From contig DASXWQ010000091.1 of NCBI GenBank assembly GCA_036503555.1, positions 1 to 64,000 on the forward strand: a stretch of DNA of 64,000 bases, read 5' to 3'. The notes beneath the pieces are model-generated. The model was given only the letters and a program-made list of their open reading frames with translations. It searched no databases and had not been told where the DNA came from. Below are positions 16,013-24,359 of the stretch, piece after piece. Origin of the DNA: Actinocatenispora sp036503555 (GTDB lineage: Bacteria; Actinomycetota; Actinomycetes; Mycobacteriales; Micromonosporaceae). The position numbers and the translations under genes were made by a program. How positions within the stretch are numbered: the first letter of the stretch is position 1; every line of letters starts with the position of its first letter.

Positions 16013-19000
16013 AGTCGTGGTGCGGCAGGTGCCGCGCCACGACCCCGGTGAAGCGCTGGCCGAGCCACTGTTCCCGGTTGCCCACGACGTAGAGCCGCCG
16101 CTTGGCCCTGCTGACCGCGACGTTGATCAGGTTCGGCCGCTCGTTGACCCAGCGGCGCGCGCCCGGCTTGGCGGGGTCGGAGCCGAGGATCAGGATCACC
16201 ACGTCCGCCTCCTTGCCCTGTGTACGGTGCACGGTGCCGACCCGGCCGGCGTCGAACGCGGCCAGCGGCTGCCAGTATGAGCCCGCCCGTGCCCGGACGA
16301 GCTGCTCCACCCCGCCGACGACGCGGCGGAACGGACTGATCACGTACACCTGCGCCGGCGTGATGCCGCGCTCACGGAGCTTCTCCAGGATCCGCAGCAG
16401 CGCCCGCCCCTCGGCGGGTACCCAGTGCCCGTCGGTGTCGGTGGACTCGACGTTCGCCCACGAGCTGGGCGGCGCCGGGAAACCACCCCGGTCGGGCGTG
16501 CCGAACACCATCTTCCCGCCGTACGCCATGGTGTTGCTCATCGTGAACATCGGCTGGTCGCACCGGCGGTGTACGCGCAGCGGCGCACCCACCCAGACGG
16601 TGTCCGTACCGTCCGGCTGCTCGGCGCCGAGGGTGCCGCCGAAGCGGCTCGTGCGGTCGGCGATCCGCTGCGCCGAGGTGGCCTTCGCCGCCCACTCCGG
16701 CGCGACGCCGTGATCGGCCCGAAGCGCCTCCTGGCCGCTCCACGGCAGGACCGTCACGGGTTCGAGCTGGAGCGGGTCCCCCACGATCACGGCGCGCCGG
16801 CTGCGCCACAGGGCGCCGACTGCCTGCTGCGGTGTGGCCTGGCCGGCCTCGTCGATGAACAGCCAGCCGAGGCTGTCCTGTCCGAGCCCGCGGAAGAGCC
16901 GGTCCAGCGACGCGAACGTGGTCGACACCAGCGGTACGACGAGGAACAGCGACTGCCAGGCGGCGCGTACGACGGCGTCGGGCAGGCCGGACGCCCCGCC
17001 GCCGACGACGTCCATCGCCGCGCCGAGGTTCGCCGCCATCTTCCGCGCCGCCAGCCGCGCGAACTGCTTGTGCAGCTCCAGCGCGGCCAGGAACACCTCG
17101 GCCCTGGCCCGGCTCAGCTCGTCGTCCGACCACGGCGCGGACAGCTCCCGCACGTCCTCGTCGGCGCCCGGCTCGGGTACGTGGTCGGGCCAGGCGCGGC
17201 GCGCCGCCGTCAGGACGCCGGTGAGCCGGTCGGCCTCCGCCGCGCGGGCGGCGGCGGTGGCGGTGGCCTCGTCGGCGGCTCGTACCGTCCGGGCGCGGTG
17301 GACCTCGCGGTCGGCGTGCCGGGCGGCCAGCTCGGCCCGGGTTTCGGTGGCGGCGCCCAGCTCGCCCGCCAGCATCTCCTCCCGCTCGCGCCAGGACCGT
17401 TTGGTGGCCCGGCTGCTGAACCATCCGGGCCGGCTGTGCCGGTGCGCCGCCAGCCTCGCCTGCGTCTCGGTCTCGGCGCGGTCGGCGGCCGCGTACCGCA
17501 GGCGCAGGTCGGCCAGCTCCGCGTCGAGCGCCGACACCGTGTGCCTCGTCGCGTCCCGCTGGCCGCATGCCTCGTCACGGGCCTGCCGGGCCCGGGGCAG
17601 GTCCGCGATCGCCCGGGCCGCCTCGTCGCGCGCCTCGGTCAGCTCCCGCACCCGGCGTACGGCGTCGGTGAACGGCGCGCACGCCTGCGCCCAGGACGGC
17701 TGGCCGACCTCGTCGCGCCACGACCCCAGCTGGTGGTGGAAGCCCTGCTTGGTCGGCTGCCAGCGCTTCGGCGCACGGCGGCGGCGGGTGCCGTCCGGTT
17801 GCCGGTCCCCCGCCTCCTCGTCGCCCCACCAGAAGCGGTGGACGAACTCGCCCCGATTGGTCATGTTCCCCAGCACCGCGGCCAGCGCGGCCCACGCCGG
17901 CTCACCCTTCAGCAGCCGGGACGCGTGCTCGGCCAGGTAGTCGGCGTCCGGCCGCCACCGCGCCCCGATCTCGTCCCGTGCCGGGATGCTCCGGGAGATG
18001 TTCTCCACCGCGCCGTTGTTCGCCGACGCGACGACCACCTCGTACCCGGTCAGCTCCGGCCGCAGCGGCCACACCCGCAGCGTCCGCGATCCGCTCGTCG
18101 CCGCCAGCGGCGCCGGCAGGAACGCCGCGCCCGGCGACGGGAGGGCGGCGAGCACCTCCGCCCGGCGTACCACCAGGTCGGCGAGGACGTCGCGGAGCAT
18201 CGTGGTCTTCCCCGTGCCCGGCGGCCCGTTGACGGAGAACAGGCCGGCGTCGGCGAGCTCGCGGCGCATCGTGTTCACCGCGAACTGCTGGCTGCGGGCC
18301 AGCGGATGCTCCGCCGGCCACCGGCCCGACGGCGCGGCGCCCGGCCCGAGCGCGCCGTCGGCGGCGTCCGGATCGGCCAGTACGTCGACCCGCGCGCTGG
18401 TGTCGACGCGCGCCGCCGGCGTCAGGTACGTGGCGAGTGCGGGGCCTGGTGCCGTGGCGCCGACCGCGTCCGCGACCCGCGCCAGGTCGGCCAGGCAGAA
18501 GCTGTTGAGGAAGTCCTGTTGGTCGGCCTTGTCCGCGTTGCGGACGGACACCTGGACGCTCTTGACCCGTACGTCGAGCGCCCCGAGGTCACCGATCCCC
18601 CACTCCTCGGCCAGCCGGGCGGTGAACGCCAGCACGTCGGCCCCGGTCACCGGGTACTCCGCCAGCCACGGCGGCTCGCCGTCGGTACCGAGCGCGGAGT
18701 CGAGCACCGCCCCGGTCGCCGTCGCGGCGAGCCGTCCGGCGACCGCGCCGGCGAGCGGTCCGAGCGCCGCGCCGGTGACCGCGCCCGCGGCGTGGCCGAC
18801 CGCGCCGGTCACGCCCGACACCGCGTCGTCCACGAGCCCGGTCAGCGGATCGTCCGCCGGGCGGTCCGGCTCGTCCGGCAGCCCGAGCTCACCGATCCGT
18901 ACGGCCAGCGAGCGCGCCGCCTCGTCGAACCCGTCGAGCCGGTCCCGCCCACCGGGTACGCGGACGCGGCCCAGCGCCCAGGCGCAACTGGAGATCGTCG

Positions 19001-19352
19001 TCGAGTCGAGCAGTACCCGACCCTCCTCGTCGACGGTGAACGCGAACATCGCACTCTCGCCGGACACCTGCTCGTCGTACGCGTCGGGGGCGCGGCCGAA
19101 CACGTCGACGAGCGTGTCGCGGACCGCGGCCAACTCGTAGATCCCGCCGTACACGACGTGCTGCCACGTCCTGCCGCGCTCGGGCTCGGTGTGCCGGACC
19201 GGATGCCCCTCCTCCCAGGGCGCGAGCTTGCCCGCATCGAGGGGCTGGACGCGTTTCTTCCGGTCGGCCCTCGGCACCCGCTGCGGGCTGAACATCTCGA
19301 CCGCGTGCCAGTACCGCAGGATGTCGGCCTGCCGCCGGCGCTCGGCGTTCAT
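16002..19352 (-). CDS. Upf1/Dna2-like superfamily 1 DNA/RNA helicase
   Basis: A 1116-residue protein. The N-terminal ~370 residues form an unassigned domain with an Ala/Gly-rich hydrophobic stretch. Walker A GPPGTGKTT is near 374-382, a charged coiled-coil-like insert lies around 600-720, the DEAGQATPQQ box (motif II) is near 832, and the C-terminal motifs GTVHRTQGKEADVVIL and NVAVSRAKRRLYVVGN are typical of AAA_11/AAA_12-type helicases. ATG 19352 has GGGGAGG upstream. It converges on the SOS-box operon and overlaps it by 11 bases. A role with that system is possible but rests only on proximity. Confidence 0.9.
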   Translation of the reverse strand: MNAERRRQADILRYWHAVEMFSPQRVPRADRKKRVQPLDAGKLAPWEEGHPVRHTEPERGRTWQHVVYGGIYELAAVRDTLVDVFGRAPDAYDEQVSGESAMFAFTVDEEGRVLLDSTTISSCAWALGRVRVPGGRDRLDGFDEAARSLAVRIGELGLPDEPDRPADDPLTGLVDDAVSGVTGAVGHAAGAVTGAALGPLAGAVAGRLAATATGAVLDSALGTDGEPPWLAEYPVTGADVLAFTARLAEEWGIGDLGALDVRVKSVQVSVRNADKADQQDFLNSFCLADLARVADAVGATAPGPALATYLTPAARVDTSARVDVLADPDAADGALGPGAAPSGRWPAEHPLARSQQFAVNTMRRELADAGLFSVNGPPGTGKTTMLRDVLADLVVRRAEVLAALPSPGAAFLPAPLAATSGSRTLRVWPLRPELTGYEVVVASANNGAVENISRSIPARDEIGARWRPDADYLAEHASRLLKGEPAWAALAAVLGNMTNRGEFVHRFWWGDEEAGDRQPDGTRRRRAPKRWQPTKQGFHHQLGSWRDEVGQPSWAQACAPFTDAVRRVRELTEARDEAARAIADLPRARQARDEACGQRDATRHTVSALDAELADLRLRYAAADRAETETQARLAAHRHSRPGWFSSRATKRSWREREEMLAGELGAATETRAELAARHADREVHRARTVRAADEATATAAARAAEADRLTGVLTAARRAWPDHVPEPGADEDVRELSAPWSDDELSRARAEVFLAALELHKQFARLAARKMAANLGAAMDVVGGGASGLPDAVVRAAWQSLFLVVPLVSTTFASLDRLFRGLGQDSLGWLFIDEAGQATPQQAVGALWRSRRAVIVGDPLQLEPVTVLPWSGQEALRADHGVAPEWAAKATSAQRIADRTSRFGGTLGAEQPDGTDTVWVGAPLRVHRRCDQPMFTMSNTMAYGGKMVFGTPDRGGFPAPPSSWANVESTDTDGHWVPAEGRALLRILEKLRERGITPAQVYVISPFRRVVGGVEQLVRARAGSYWQPLAAFDAGRVGTVHRTQGKEADVVILILGSDPAKPGARRWVNERPNLINVAVSRAKRRLYVVGNREQWLGQRFTGVVARHLPHHDFTD

Positions 19353-19411
19353 TCAGCCTCCCCATCCCGTTTGCACCCGGCTGAGGTTAACGCACGTTTC
19401 CCGCTGCGACC

Positions 19412-19424
19412 GTCCACGGTGGAC
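19412..19424. promoter_or_regulatory. Perfect inverted repeat upstream of the helicase gene
   Basis: GTCCAC-G-GTGGAC lies 60 bases before the helicase start and 75 before the divergent VIT-type gene. It could be an operator for either promoter. It is not a LexA box. Confidence 0.35.
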
Positions 19425-19462
19425 AGTTCCCGGATGCACGGGTACGAGGGGGCGAGTCGGCC

Positions 19463-19468
19463 TAGGGT
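19463..19468 (+). promoter_or_regulatory. -10 element (TAGGGT) for the VIT1/CCC1 gene
   Basis: It predicts a start near 19475 and a ~25-base leader containing GAAAGGGG before ATG 19500. Confidence 0.5.
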
Positions 19469-19499
19469 CGGAGGCTGTCGAGCGGAAAGGGGCGGTGTG

Positions 19500-20213
19500 A
19501 TGTCCGGCGTGGCGACGCATCCGGGTGAGCCGCACGACCGGTCGCTCGGGCAACGGCTGAACTGGCTGCGGGCCGGGGTGCTCGGCGCCAACGACGGCAT
19601 CGTGTCCACCGCCGGTCTGGTCGTCGGCGTGGCGAGCGCGACGACCGACCGCGGCCCGATCGTGACCGCCGGGCTCGCCGGCCTGGTGGCGGGCGCGGTG
19701 TCGATGGCGCTCGGCGAGTACGTCTCGGTGTCCAGCCAACGCGACACCGAACGCGCCCTGCTCCGCCAGGAACGCCAGGAGCTACGCGAGTCGCCGGAGG
19801 AGGAGCTGGCCGAGCTGGCCCAGCTCTACCGGGCGAAGGGCCTGTCGGAGCGGACCGCGCGGCAGGTGGCCGAGGAGCTGACGGCATACGACGCGTTCGC
19901 CGCGCACGCCGAGGTGGAGCTGGGCATCGACCCGCACGACCTGACGAACCCGTGGCACGCGGCCCTCGCGTCCGCGGCGTCGTTCACCGTGGGCGCCCTG
20001 CTGCCGCTCGCGGCGATCCTGCTGCCGCCGCCGTCCTGGCGTACGCCGGTGACGTTCGCGGTCGTCCTCGTCGCCCTCGCCATCACCGGTACCGTCGCGG
20101 CCCGGCTCGGCCGCGCCCCCGCCGCCCGCGCCGCCGCCCGGGTGGTCGTCGGGGGCGCGATCGCCATGGTCGTCACGTTCCTCATCGGTCACGCCTTCGG
20201 TACGACCGCCTGA
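19500..20213 (+). CDS. VIT1/CCC1-family iron/manganese transporter
   Basis: A 237-residue membrane protein with the family's N-terminal signature (LRAGVLGANDGIVSTAGLVV, GLVAGAVSMALGEYVSVSSQ), a cytoplasmic charged helix rich in Glu (RDTERALLRQERQELRES), and two or three C-terminal helices. The Glu-rich segment forms the metal-binding domain in plant VIT1. It is likely an Fe2+/Mn2+ exporter by H+ exchange, based on family knowledge. It has its own promoter and stands apart from the helicase. Confidence 0.88.
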   Translation: MSGVATHPGEPHDRSLGQRLNWLRAGVLGANDGIVSTAGLVVGVASATTDRGPIVTAGLAGLVAGAVSMALGEYVSVSSQRDTERALLRQERQELRESPEEELAELAQLYRAKGLSERTARQVAEELTAYDAFAAHAEVELGIDPHDLTNPWHAALASAASFTVGALLPLAAILLPPPSWRTPVTFAVVLVALAITGTVAARLGRAPAARAAARVVVGGAIAMVVTFLIGHAFGTTA

Positions 20214-20275
20214 GCGGGTCCGTGCTGGTGAGCGCGCCCCGACAGCCGCGGCGGTTTGCGTACGCCGTTATCGTC

Positions 20276-20292
20276 GGACACGTTTCGTGTCC
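20276..20292. promoter_or_regulatory. Inverted repeat before the YbaB-like pair
   Basis: GGACACG-TTT-CGTGTCC, a perfect 7-bp arm repeat 24 bases before the first start codon. It could be an operator or a short mRNA hairpin that includes part of the leader. Confidence 0.4.
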
Positions 20293-20315
20293 CGGTCGGC
20301 GGGAGGACACAGGAG

Positions 20316-20606
20316 ATGACCTCTGGTATGGAGGAGCAGCGCGCCGCGCTCGCGGCGGCGCGGAGCCGGCTCGCCGAGCTGACCGACGCGCTGTCCGGCC
20401 CCGCCGAGCACACCGGCACCGACCCGGACGGTGTCGTGATGGCGGTCGTGGACGGCGCGGGGCAGGTCGTGTCGGTCGAGTTCGCGCCGGCCGTGCAGCT
20501 GCTGCCCGCCGAGTACGCCGGGCCAGCCGTGGTCGCCGCGCTCGACGCGGCCGAGGCGGCCCGGATCGAGTCGATCACCCGGCTGGTCGGGGGCGAGCAA
20601 CGATGA
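20316..20606 (+). CDS. YbaB/EbfC-family DNA-binding protein
   Basis: A 96-residue protein with an N-terminal helix (MEEQRAALAAARSRLAELTD) and a small beta core (GVVMAVVDGAGQVVSVEFAP), then a C-terminal helix, matching YbaB-fold nucleoid proteins. In actinomycetes diverged YbaB copies often sit near secretion or WXG100 genes; none are seen here. ATG 20316 follows GGGAGGACACAGGAG. Its stop overlaps the start of a second, related protein (ATGA). Confidence 0.75.
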   Translation: MTSGMEEQRAALAAARSRLAELTDALSGPAEHTGTDPDGVVMAVVDGAGQVVSVEFAPAVQLLPAEYAGPAVVAALDAAEAARIESITRLVGGEQR

Positions 20607-20950
20607 GCGACGTGGCGGACCGGCTCCGCACCCTCTCCCCCGCGGTACGGCAGGCCCTGGCCGACTACCGGGCGCGGGCCGTCGAGCTGGCGTACGAGAC
20701 GGTGGTGGCCGAGTCCCCCGACGGGACGGTCCGGGTCGTCGCGACGCTGCACGGCCGGGTCGTCGACGTGCGTCTCGTGCCGCACAGCACCGGCCGGGTC
20801 GACCGCTTCACCCTGGCCGACCTCGTCGCCGAGACCTGCCGCGCGGCGCAACGCCTGGCCCGCGCCCGCTTCGAGGAGGAGCTGGCCGCCGTCCTGCCGC
20901 CGGAGTACACCGAGTACCGCCGGCTGATGGGCTCCGTCGTCCGCGGCTGA
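20603..20950 (+). CDS. Second YbaB-like protein
   Basis: A 115-residue protein with a similar layout: helix (LRTLSPAVRQALADYRARAV), beta strands (DGTVRVVATLHGRVVDVRLV) and C-terminal helices (LADLVAETCRAAQRLARARF). It is translationally coupled to the first YbaB-like gene, so the two may form a heterodimer. Its beta core is clearly related, but family assignment is less sure than for its partner. Confidence 0.65.
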   Translation: MSDVADRLRTLSPAVRQALADYRARAVELAYETVVAESPDGTVRVVATLHGRVVDVRLVPHSTGRVDRFTLADLVAETCRAAQRLARARFEEELAAVLPPEYTEYRRLMGSVVRG

Positions 20951-20974
20951 CCCGCTCGTACCCCCTTCGCGCGG

Positions 20975-21958
20975 TCAACTCGCCTTCGCGCCGCGGAACG
21001 TCGCGCGGTACGCGCTCGGCGAGGTACGCAGCGCGTCGCGGAGATGCGCGCGCAGCGACGCGGCGGTACCGAAGCCGGCGTCGGCGGCGATCCGGTCGAT
21101 CGGCAGGTCGGTCTCCTCCAGCAGGTGGCGGGCCCGGTCGAGCCGCCGCGCGGCGAGCCACGCACCGGGCGACACGCCGACCTCGTCCCGGAACCGCCGG
21201 GTGAAGGTACGGACGCTCATCGACTCCCGCCCCGCCATCTCCCGCAGCGTCAGCGGCCGGTCCAGGTGCGCGAGCGCCCAGGCCCGCGACGCGCCGGTGG
21301 ACGACACGGCGGGCTCCGGCACCGGCCGCCGCACGTACTGCGCCTGGCCGCCGTCCCGGTGCGGCGAGACGACGCTGGCGCGGGCCACCTCGTTGGCGAC
21401 GGCGGCCCCGTGGTCGCGCCGGATCAGGTGCAGGCACAGGTCGATGCCGGACGCCTCGCCGGCCGAAGTCAGCACGTCGCCGGCGTCCTCGTAGAGCACG
21501 TCGGGGTCCAGCTCGACCGCCGGGTACCAGGCGCGGAACCGGGCCGCGGACTGCCAGTGCGTGGTGGCCCGCAGGCCGTCCAGCAGCCCGGCCGCGGCCA
21601 GCACGAACGCGCCCGTGCAGATCGACGCGACCCGGGTGCCGGGGCGGATCCCGGCCAGCGCCGCGGCGAGCCCGTCGTCCAGCCGGCCCGTGTTCTCGGT
21701 GGCGTCGCGCCCGTGCGACGCCGGTACGACGACGGTGTCGGCGCGGGTCAGCTCGGCAGGACCGTGGCGTACCTCGATCGGGAAGTCGGCGTCGGTGGTC
21801 ACCTGGCCGGGACGCACCGCGCAGGTGACCACCTCGTACAGCGGGGTGCCGTCGGCGGCGCGGGCGCGGCGGAAGAGCTGGTGCACCAGGCCCAGCTCCA
21901 TCGGCAGGACCCCGTCGCGGACGAGGACCGCGACGCGGTGCGGCGTACGAGTGGCCAT
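20975..21958 (-). CDS. GlxA-family AraC-type transcriptional regulator
   Basis: A 327-residue protein. Residues 1-170 form a DJ-1/PfpI-like domain (VAVLVRDGVLPMELGLVHQL, SICTGAFVLAAAGLLDGLRA with the nucleophile-elbow cysteine, TTHWQSAARFRAWYP). Residues ~220-320 carry two AraC helix-turn-helix motifs (LTLREMAGRESMSVRTFTRR, IDRIAADAGFGTAASLRAHL). It is transcribed divergently from a quinone reductase gene 70 bases away, which it probably regulates. Confidence 0.92.
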   Translation of the reverse strand: MATRTPHRVAVLVRDGVLPMELGLVHQLFRRARAADGTPLYEVVTCAVRPGQVTTDADFPIEVRHGPAELTRADTVVVPASHGRDATENTGRLDDGLAAALAGIRPGTRVASICTGAFVLAAAGLLDGLRATTHWQSAARFRAWYPAVELDPDVLYEDAGDVLTSAGEASGIDLCLHLIRRDHGAAVANEVARASVVSPHRDGGQAQYVRRPVPEPAVSSTGASRAWALAHLDRPLTLREMAGRESMSVRTFTRRFRDEVGVSPGAWLAARRLDRARHLLEETDLPIDRIAADAGFGTAASLRAHLRDALRTSPSAYRATFRGAKAS

Positions 21959-21977
21959 GGCCCGATCCTTGCACATG

Positions 21978-21993
21978 TTGGCAGTCGGGCCAA
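21978..21993. promoter_or_regulatory. Inverted repeat between the glxA-type and reductase genes
   Basis: TTGGC-N6-GCCAA in the 70-base divergent promoter region; the best operator candidate for the GlxA-type regulator. Confidence 0.4.
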
Positions 21994-22028
21994 TCGTCGG
22001 CGCGGCGAGAAAAGGCCAGGCTGGACAC

Positions 22029-22838
22029 ATGGACACGACAACCGCACGCAGGGTTCTCTGGGTCTCCGCGCATCCCGAGCCGCGCTCGCTCAACGGATCG
22101 CTGCGCACCGAGGGCCTGCGTACGCTCAACGCCGCCGGCCACGAGCACCGCGAGTCCGACCTGTACGCGATGGACTTCGACCCGGTCGTCCGCACTCGCG
22201 ACTTCCCCGCGGAGCCGGCCGGCCGGCTCGACGTGGCCGGCGCGTCGCAGCGGGCGTACCGGGACGGGACGCTCAGCCCGGACATCCGGGCCGAACACGC
22301 CAAACTCGCCTGGGCGGACACCCTGGTCGTCCAGTTCCCGCTGTGGTGGTACGGGATGCCGGCGATCCTGAAGGGCTGGTTCGACCGGGTCTTCGTCAAG
22401 GGGTACGGCTACGGCGTCAAGGACCCGGCCACCGGACGGATCCGCCGGTACGGCGACGGCGCTCTGGCCGGCCGCCGCGCCCTGGTCGTCGTCACCGTCG
22501 GTGCCCGCGGCGACAGCATCGGCCCCCGCGGCATCCACGGCGACATCGACGACGTCCTCTTCCCGATCACGCACGGCATCCTCTGGTACACCGGCATGAC
22601 GGTGCTGCCGCCGCTGGTGCTCGACGGGGCCAACCGTGTCGGCGCCGACCGCTACCGCACGCTCGCCGCCGACCTGCGCGAACGCCTTCGTACGCTGGCG
22701 ACGACGCCGCCCGTGCCGTTCCGGTACGAGGCCGGCGGCGACTACGACGACGACCTGGTGCTGCGGCCCGACCGCGCACCGCGGCAGGTCGGTCCGGCCA
22801 TCCACCGCGCCACCGAACGCGCCGACCTGGCCGGCTGA
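22029..22838 (+). CDS. NAD(P)H dehydrogenase (quinone), flavodoxin fold
   Basis: A 269-residue flavoprotein: VLWVSAHPEPRSLNGSLR (FMN/FAD phosphate loop), TLVVQFPLWWYGMPAILKGW and FDRVFVKGYGYG are the hallmarks of the NQO/MdaB/KefF family, which reduces quinones by two electrons. Start ATG 22029 is preceded by AGAAAAGG at longer range and by CAGGCT 6 bases upstream, so a leaderless mRNA is also possible. Divergent from its likely regulator. Confidence 0.9.
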   Translation: MDTTTARRVLWVSAHPEPRSLNGSLRTEGLRTLNAAGHEHRESDLYAMDFDPVVRTRDFPAEPAGRLDVAGASQRAYRDGTLSPDIRAEHAKLAWADTLVVQFPLWWYGMPAILKGWFDRVFVKGYGYGVKDPATGRIRRYGDGALAGRRALVVVTVGARGDSIGPRGIHGDIDDVLFPITHGILWYTGMTVLPPLVLDGANRVGADRYRTLAADLRERLRTLATTPPVPFRYEAGGDYDDDLVLRPDRAPRQVGPAIHRATERADLAG

Positions 22839-23246
22839 CACCTCCGGTGGCCGCCGGGCCGATCCTCGGGCATGCTTGATCAGCGGTACGCACGGTCACA
22901 GCGATGTGTCCGGCTCGCGTCACCTGCCTGCCAGAGGCTCGGATCCATTTGCGGTGATACGGGAAGTTGTGCTGACGGCGAGTCCCGACGGCACCACGTC
23001 TCGTTGAGCACCTGTGTGACCTCTGCCCCGGCGGTTGGGCACGGGGCGGCCCGGTTTGCGATGATGTCCTACCGTGCCTACGCCGGGGGCAGTGTTCCGG
23101 GCCGCACGGCCCGGCAGACGAGAGGGGCGACCCGCGCACAGCGCCGGACCATCATGCCGACGAGTGGCGGTCGCCACCCGGCGCGCCGGATGGATCGACG
23201 AGGAGACCGGCTCCGCACGGGGCCCACAGACGACCGGTAGAGGAAC
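22839..23246. other. 408-bp intergenic region
   Basis: Separates the quinone reductase and PAP2 genes. A frame from ATG 23064 to TAG 23240 (59 residues) ends 6 bases before the PAP2 start, but it is Arg/Gly-rich and without a family, so I do not call it a gene. No clear promoter, hairpin or RNA family is seen. Confidence 0.5.
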
Positions 23247-24275
23247 ATGACCACGGGAGGCAACCGGCTGGTGAGTCCGGGCACGGGGATTCCGCGGCCG
23301 CGAGGAGCGGCCGTGCGCGCGCCAGCCAGGTCGGGCCTGCCACGGGTCCGGCCCGCCGGTTGGTGGTTCGACGCCCTGATGCTGGCCATCTTCGCCGTCA
23401 TCACCGTCGGGCTCGTCGTCAACAACCGATGGCTGCTCGACCTCGACCTTGCCGCGCTGCACTGGTCCGACAACCACCGCAACGCGCTGAGCTGGTGGAC
23501 CGGATACGCGCTGAGCTGTCTCGGCCAGGGCGGCCCGCTGACGTACGGGACGCTGCTGATCTCGCTGTTCCTCGGCTGGCGCCGGCGCTCGGTCCGGCCC
23601 GTGCTGATCCCGGTCGCCGCGTTCCTGCTCACCTACCTCGGCCTCGGGCCGATCAAGGTGTGGAGCAACCGCGCGGTGCCGCACCACGGCCCGGTCGAGA
23701 TGTTCGCCCACCCCAGCGGCCCCTTCAGCATGGCGTACCCGTCGGGCCACACCGGCAACGCGATCGTCTGGTACGGGGCGCTCATGCTGCTCATCGGGCC
23801 GTACCTGCCGCGCTTCCTGTACTGGCTGGTCCGGATCGGCGCCCCGACGACGGTCGCGGTGACGATGGTCTACATCGACTACCACTGGGTCACCGACGTG
23901 GTCGCCGCGATCCCACTCGGCCTGGTGCTCAGCCGGATCCTCTACCGCATCCCGTTCGACACGATGCGGCTGCCACGCTGGGGCCGCGGCGTCGAGCTGG
24001 TCCGACGAGCCGAGCGGCTGGAACGGCCGAGCACGCGGCCCGCGCTGCTGTCCGCGTCGTGGACCCGGCTGCCGCAGGTCGCGGCCCGGCCAGGGCGACG
24101 GGTCGGGCCACTCGCCCGGCTCTGGTTCGGCAGCCGACCCGGCGTACCGGAGCGGCACGACGCGCCGGGGCGGCGGCGGCCCGGCTCCATCGGGCCGGGC
24201 AGCCGGCAGCTGCGGTTCACGCACGGTCGCGGCGGCGGCACCGGCGCCGTACGGCTGCGCGACGAGCACGAGTGA
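23247..24275 (+). CDS. PAP2-superfamily membrane phosphatase
   Basis: A 342-residue membrane protein with the three phosphatase motifs: KVWSNRAVPH (C1), YPSGHTGNA (C2), and YIDYHWVTDVVAA (C3, His and Asp). Five or six helices cover residues ~35-240, and a basic, Arg/Pro-rich cytoplasmic tail of ~100 residues follows, longer than usual. Family members dephosphorylate phosphatidic acid or polyprenyl pyrophosphate. ATG 23247 follows AGAGGAAC. Confidence 0.88.
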   Translation: MTTGGNRLVSPGTGIPRPRGAAVRAPARSGLPRVRPAGWWFDALMLAIFAVITVGLVVNNRWLLDLDLAALHWSDNHRNALSWWTGYALSCLGQGGPLTYGTLLISLFLGWRRRSVRPVLIPVAAFLLTYLGLGPIKVWSNRAVPHHGPVEMFAHPSGPFSMAYPSGHTGNAIVWYGALMLLIGPYLPRFLYWLVRIGAPTTVAVTMVYIDYHWVTDVVAAIPLGLVLSRILYRIPFDTMRLPRWGRGVELVRRAERLERPSTRPALLSASWTRLPQVAARPGRRVGPLARLWFGSRPGVPERHDAPGRRRPGSIGPGSRQLRFTHGRGGGTGAVRLRDEHE

Positions 24276-24346
24276 CCCGCTTGCGGTCCGGAAGTTCGGG
24301 CCACGGGTTGGCCGGATCGACCGTGGTCGGTGGGTGCTCCGCGCCG

Positions 24347-24352
24347 TAGCGT
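24347..24352 (+). promoter_or_regulatory. -10 element (TAGCGT) for a leaderless mRNA
   Basis: TAGCGT ends 7 bases before GTG 24360, so the AAA+ gene mRNA most likely begins at its start codon. Confidence 0.6.
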
Positions 24353-24359
24353 GGGGCAG

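Noticed and set aside
23064..23240. 59-codon frame ending just before the PAP2 start
   Set aside because: Arg/Gly-rich, weak start context, no family likeness.
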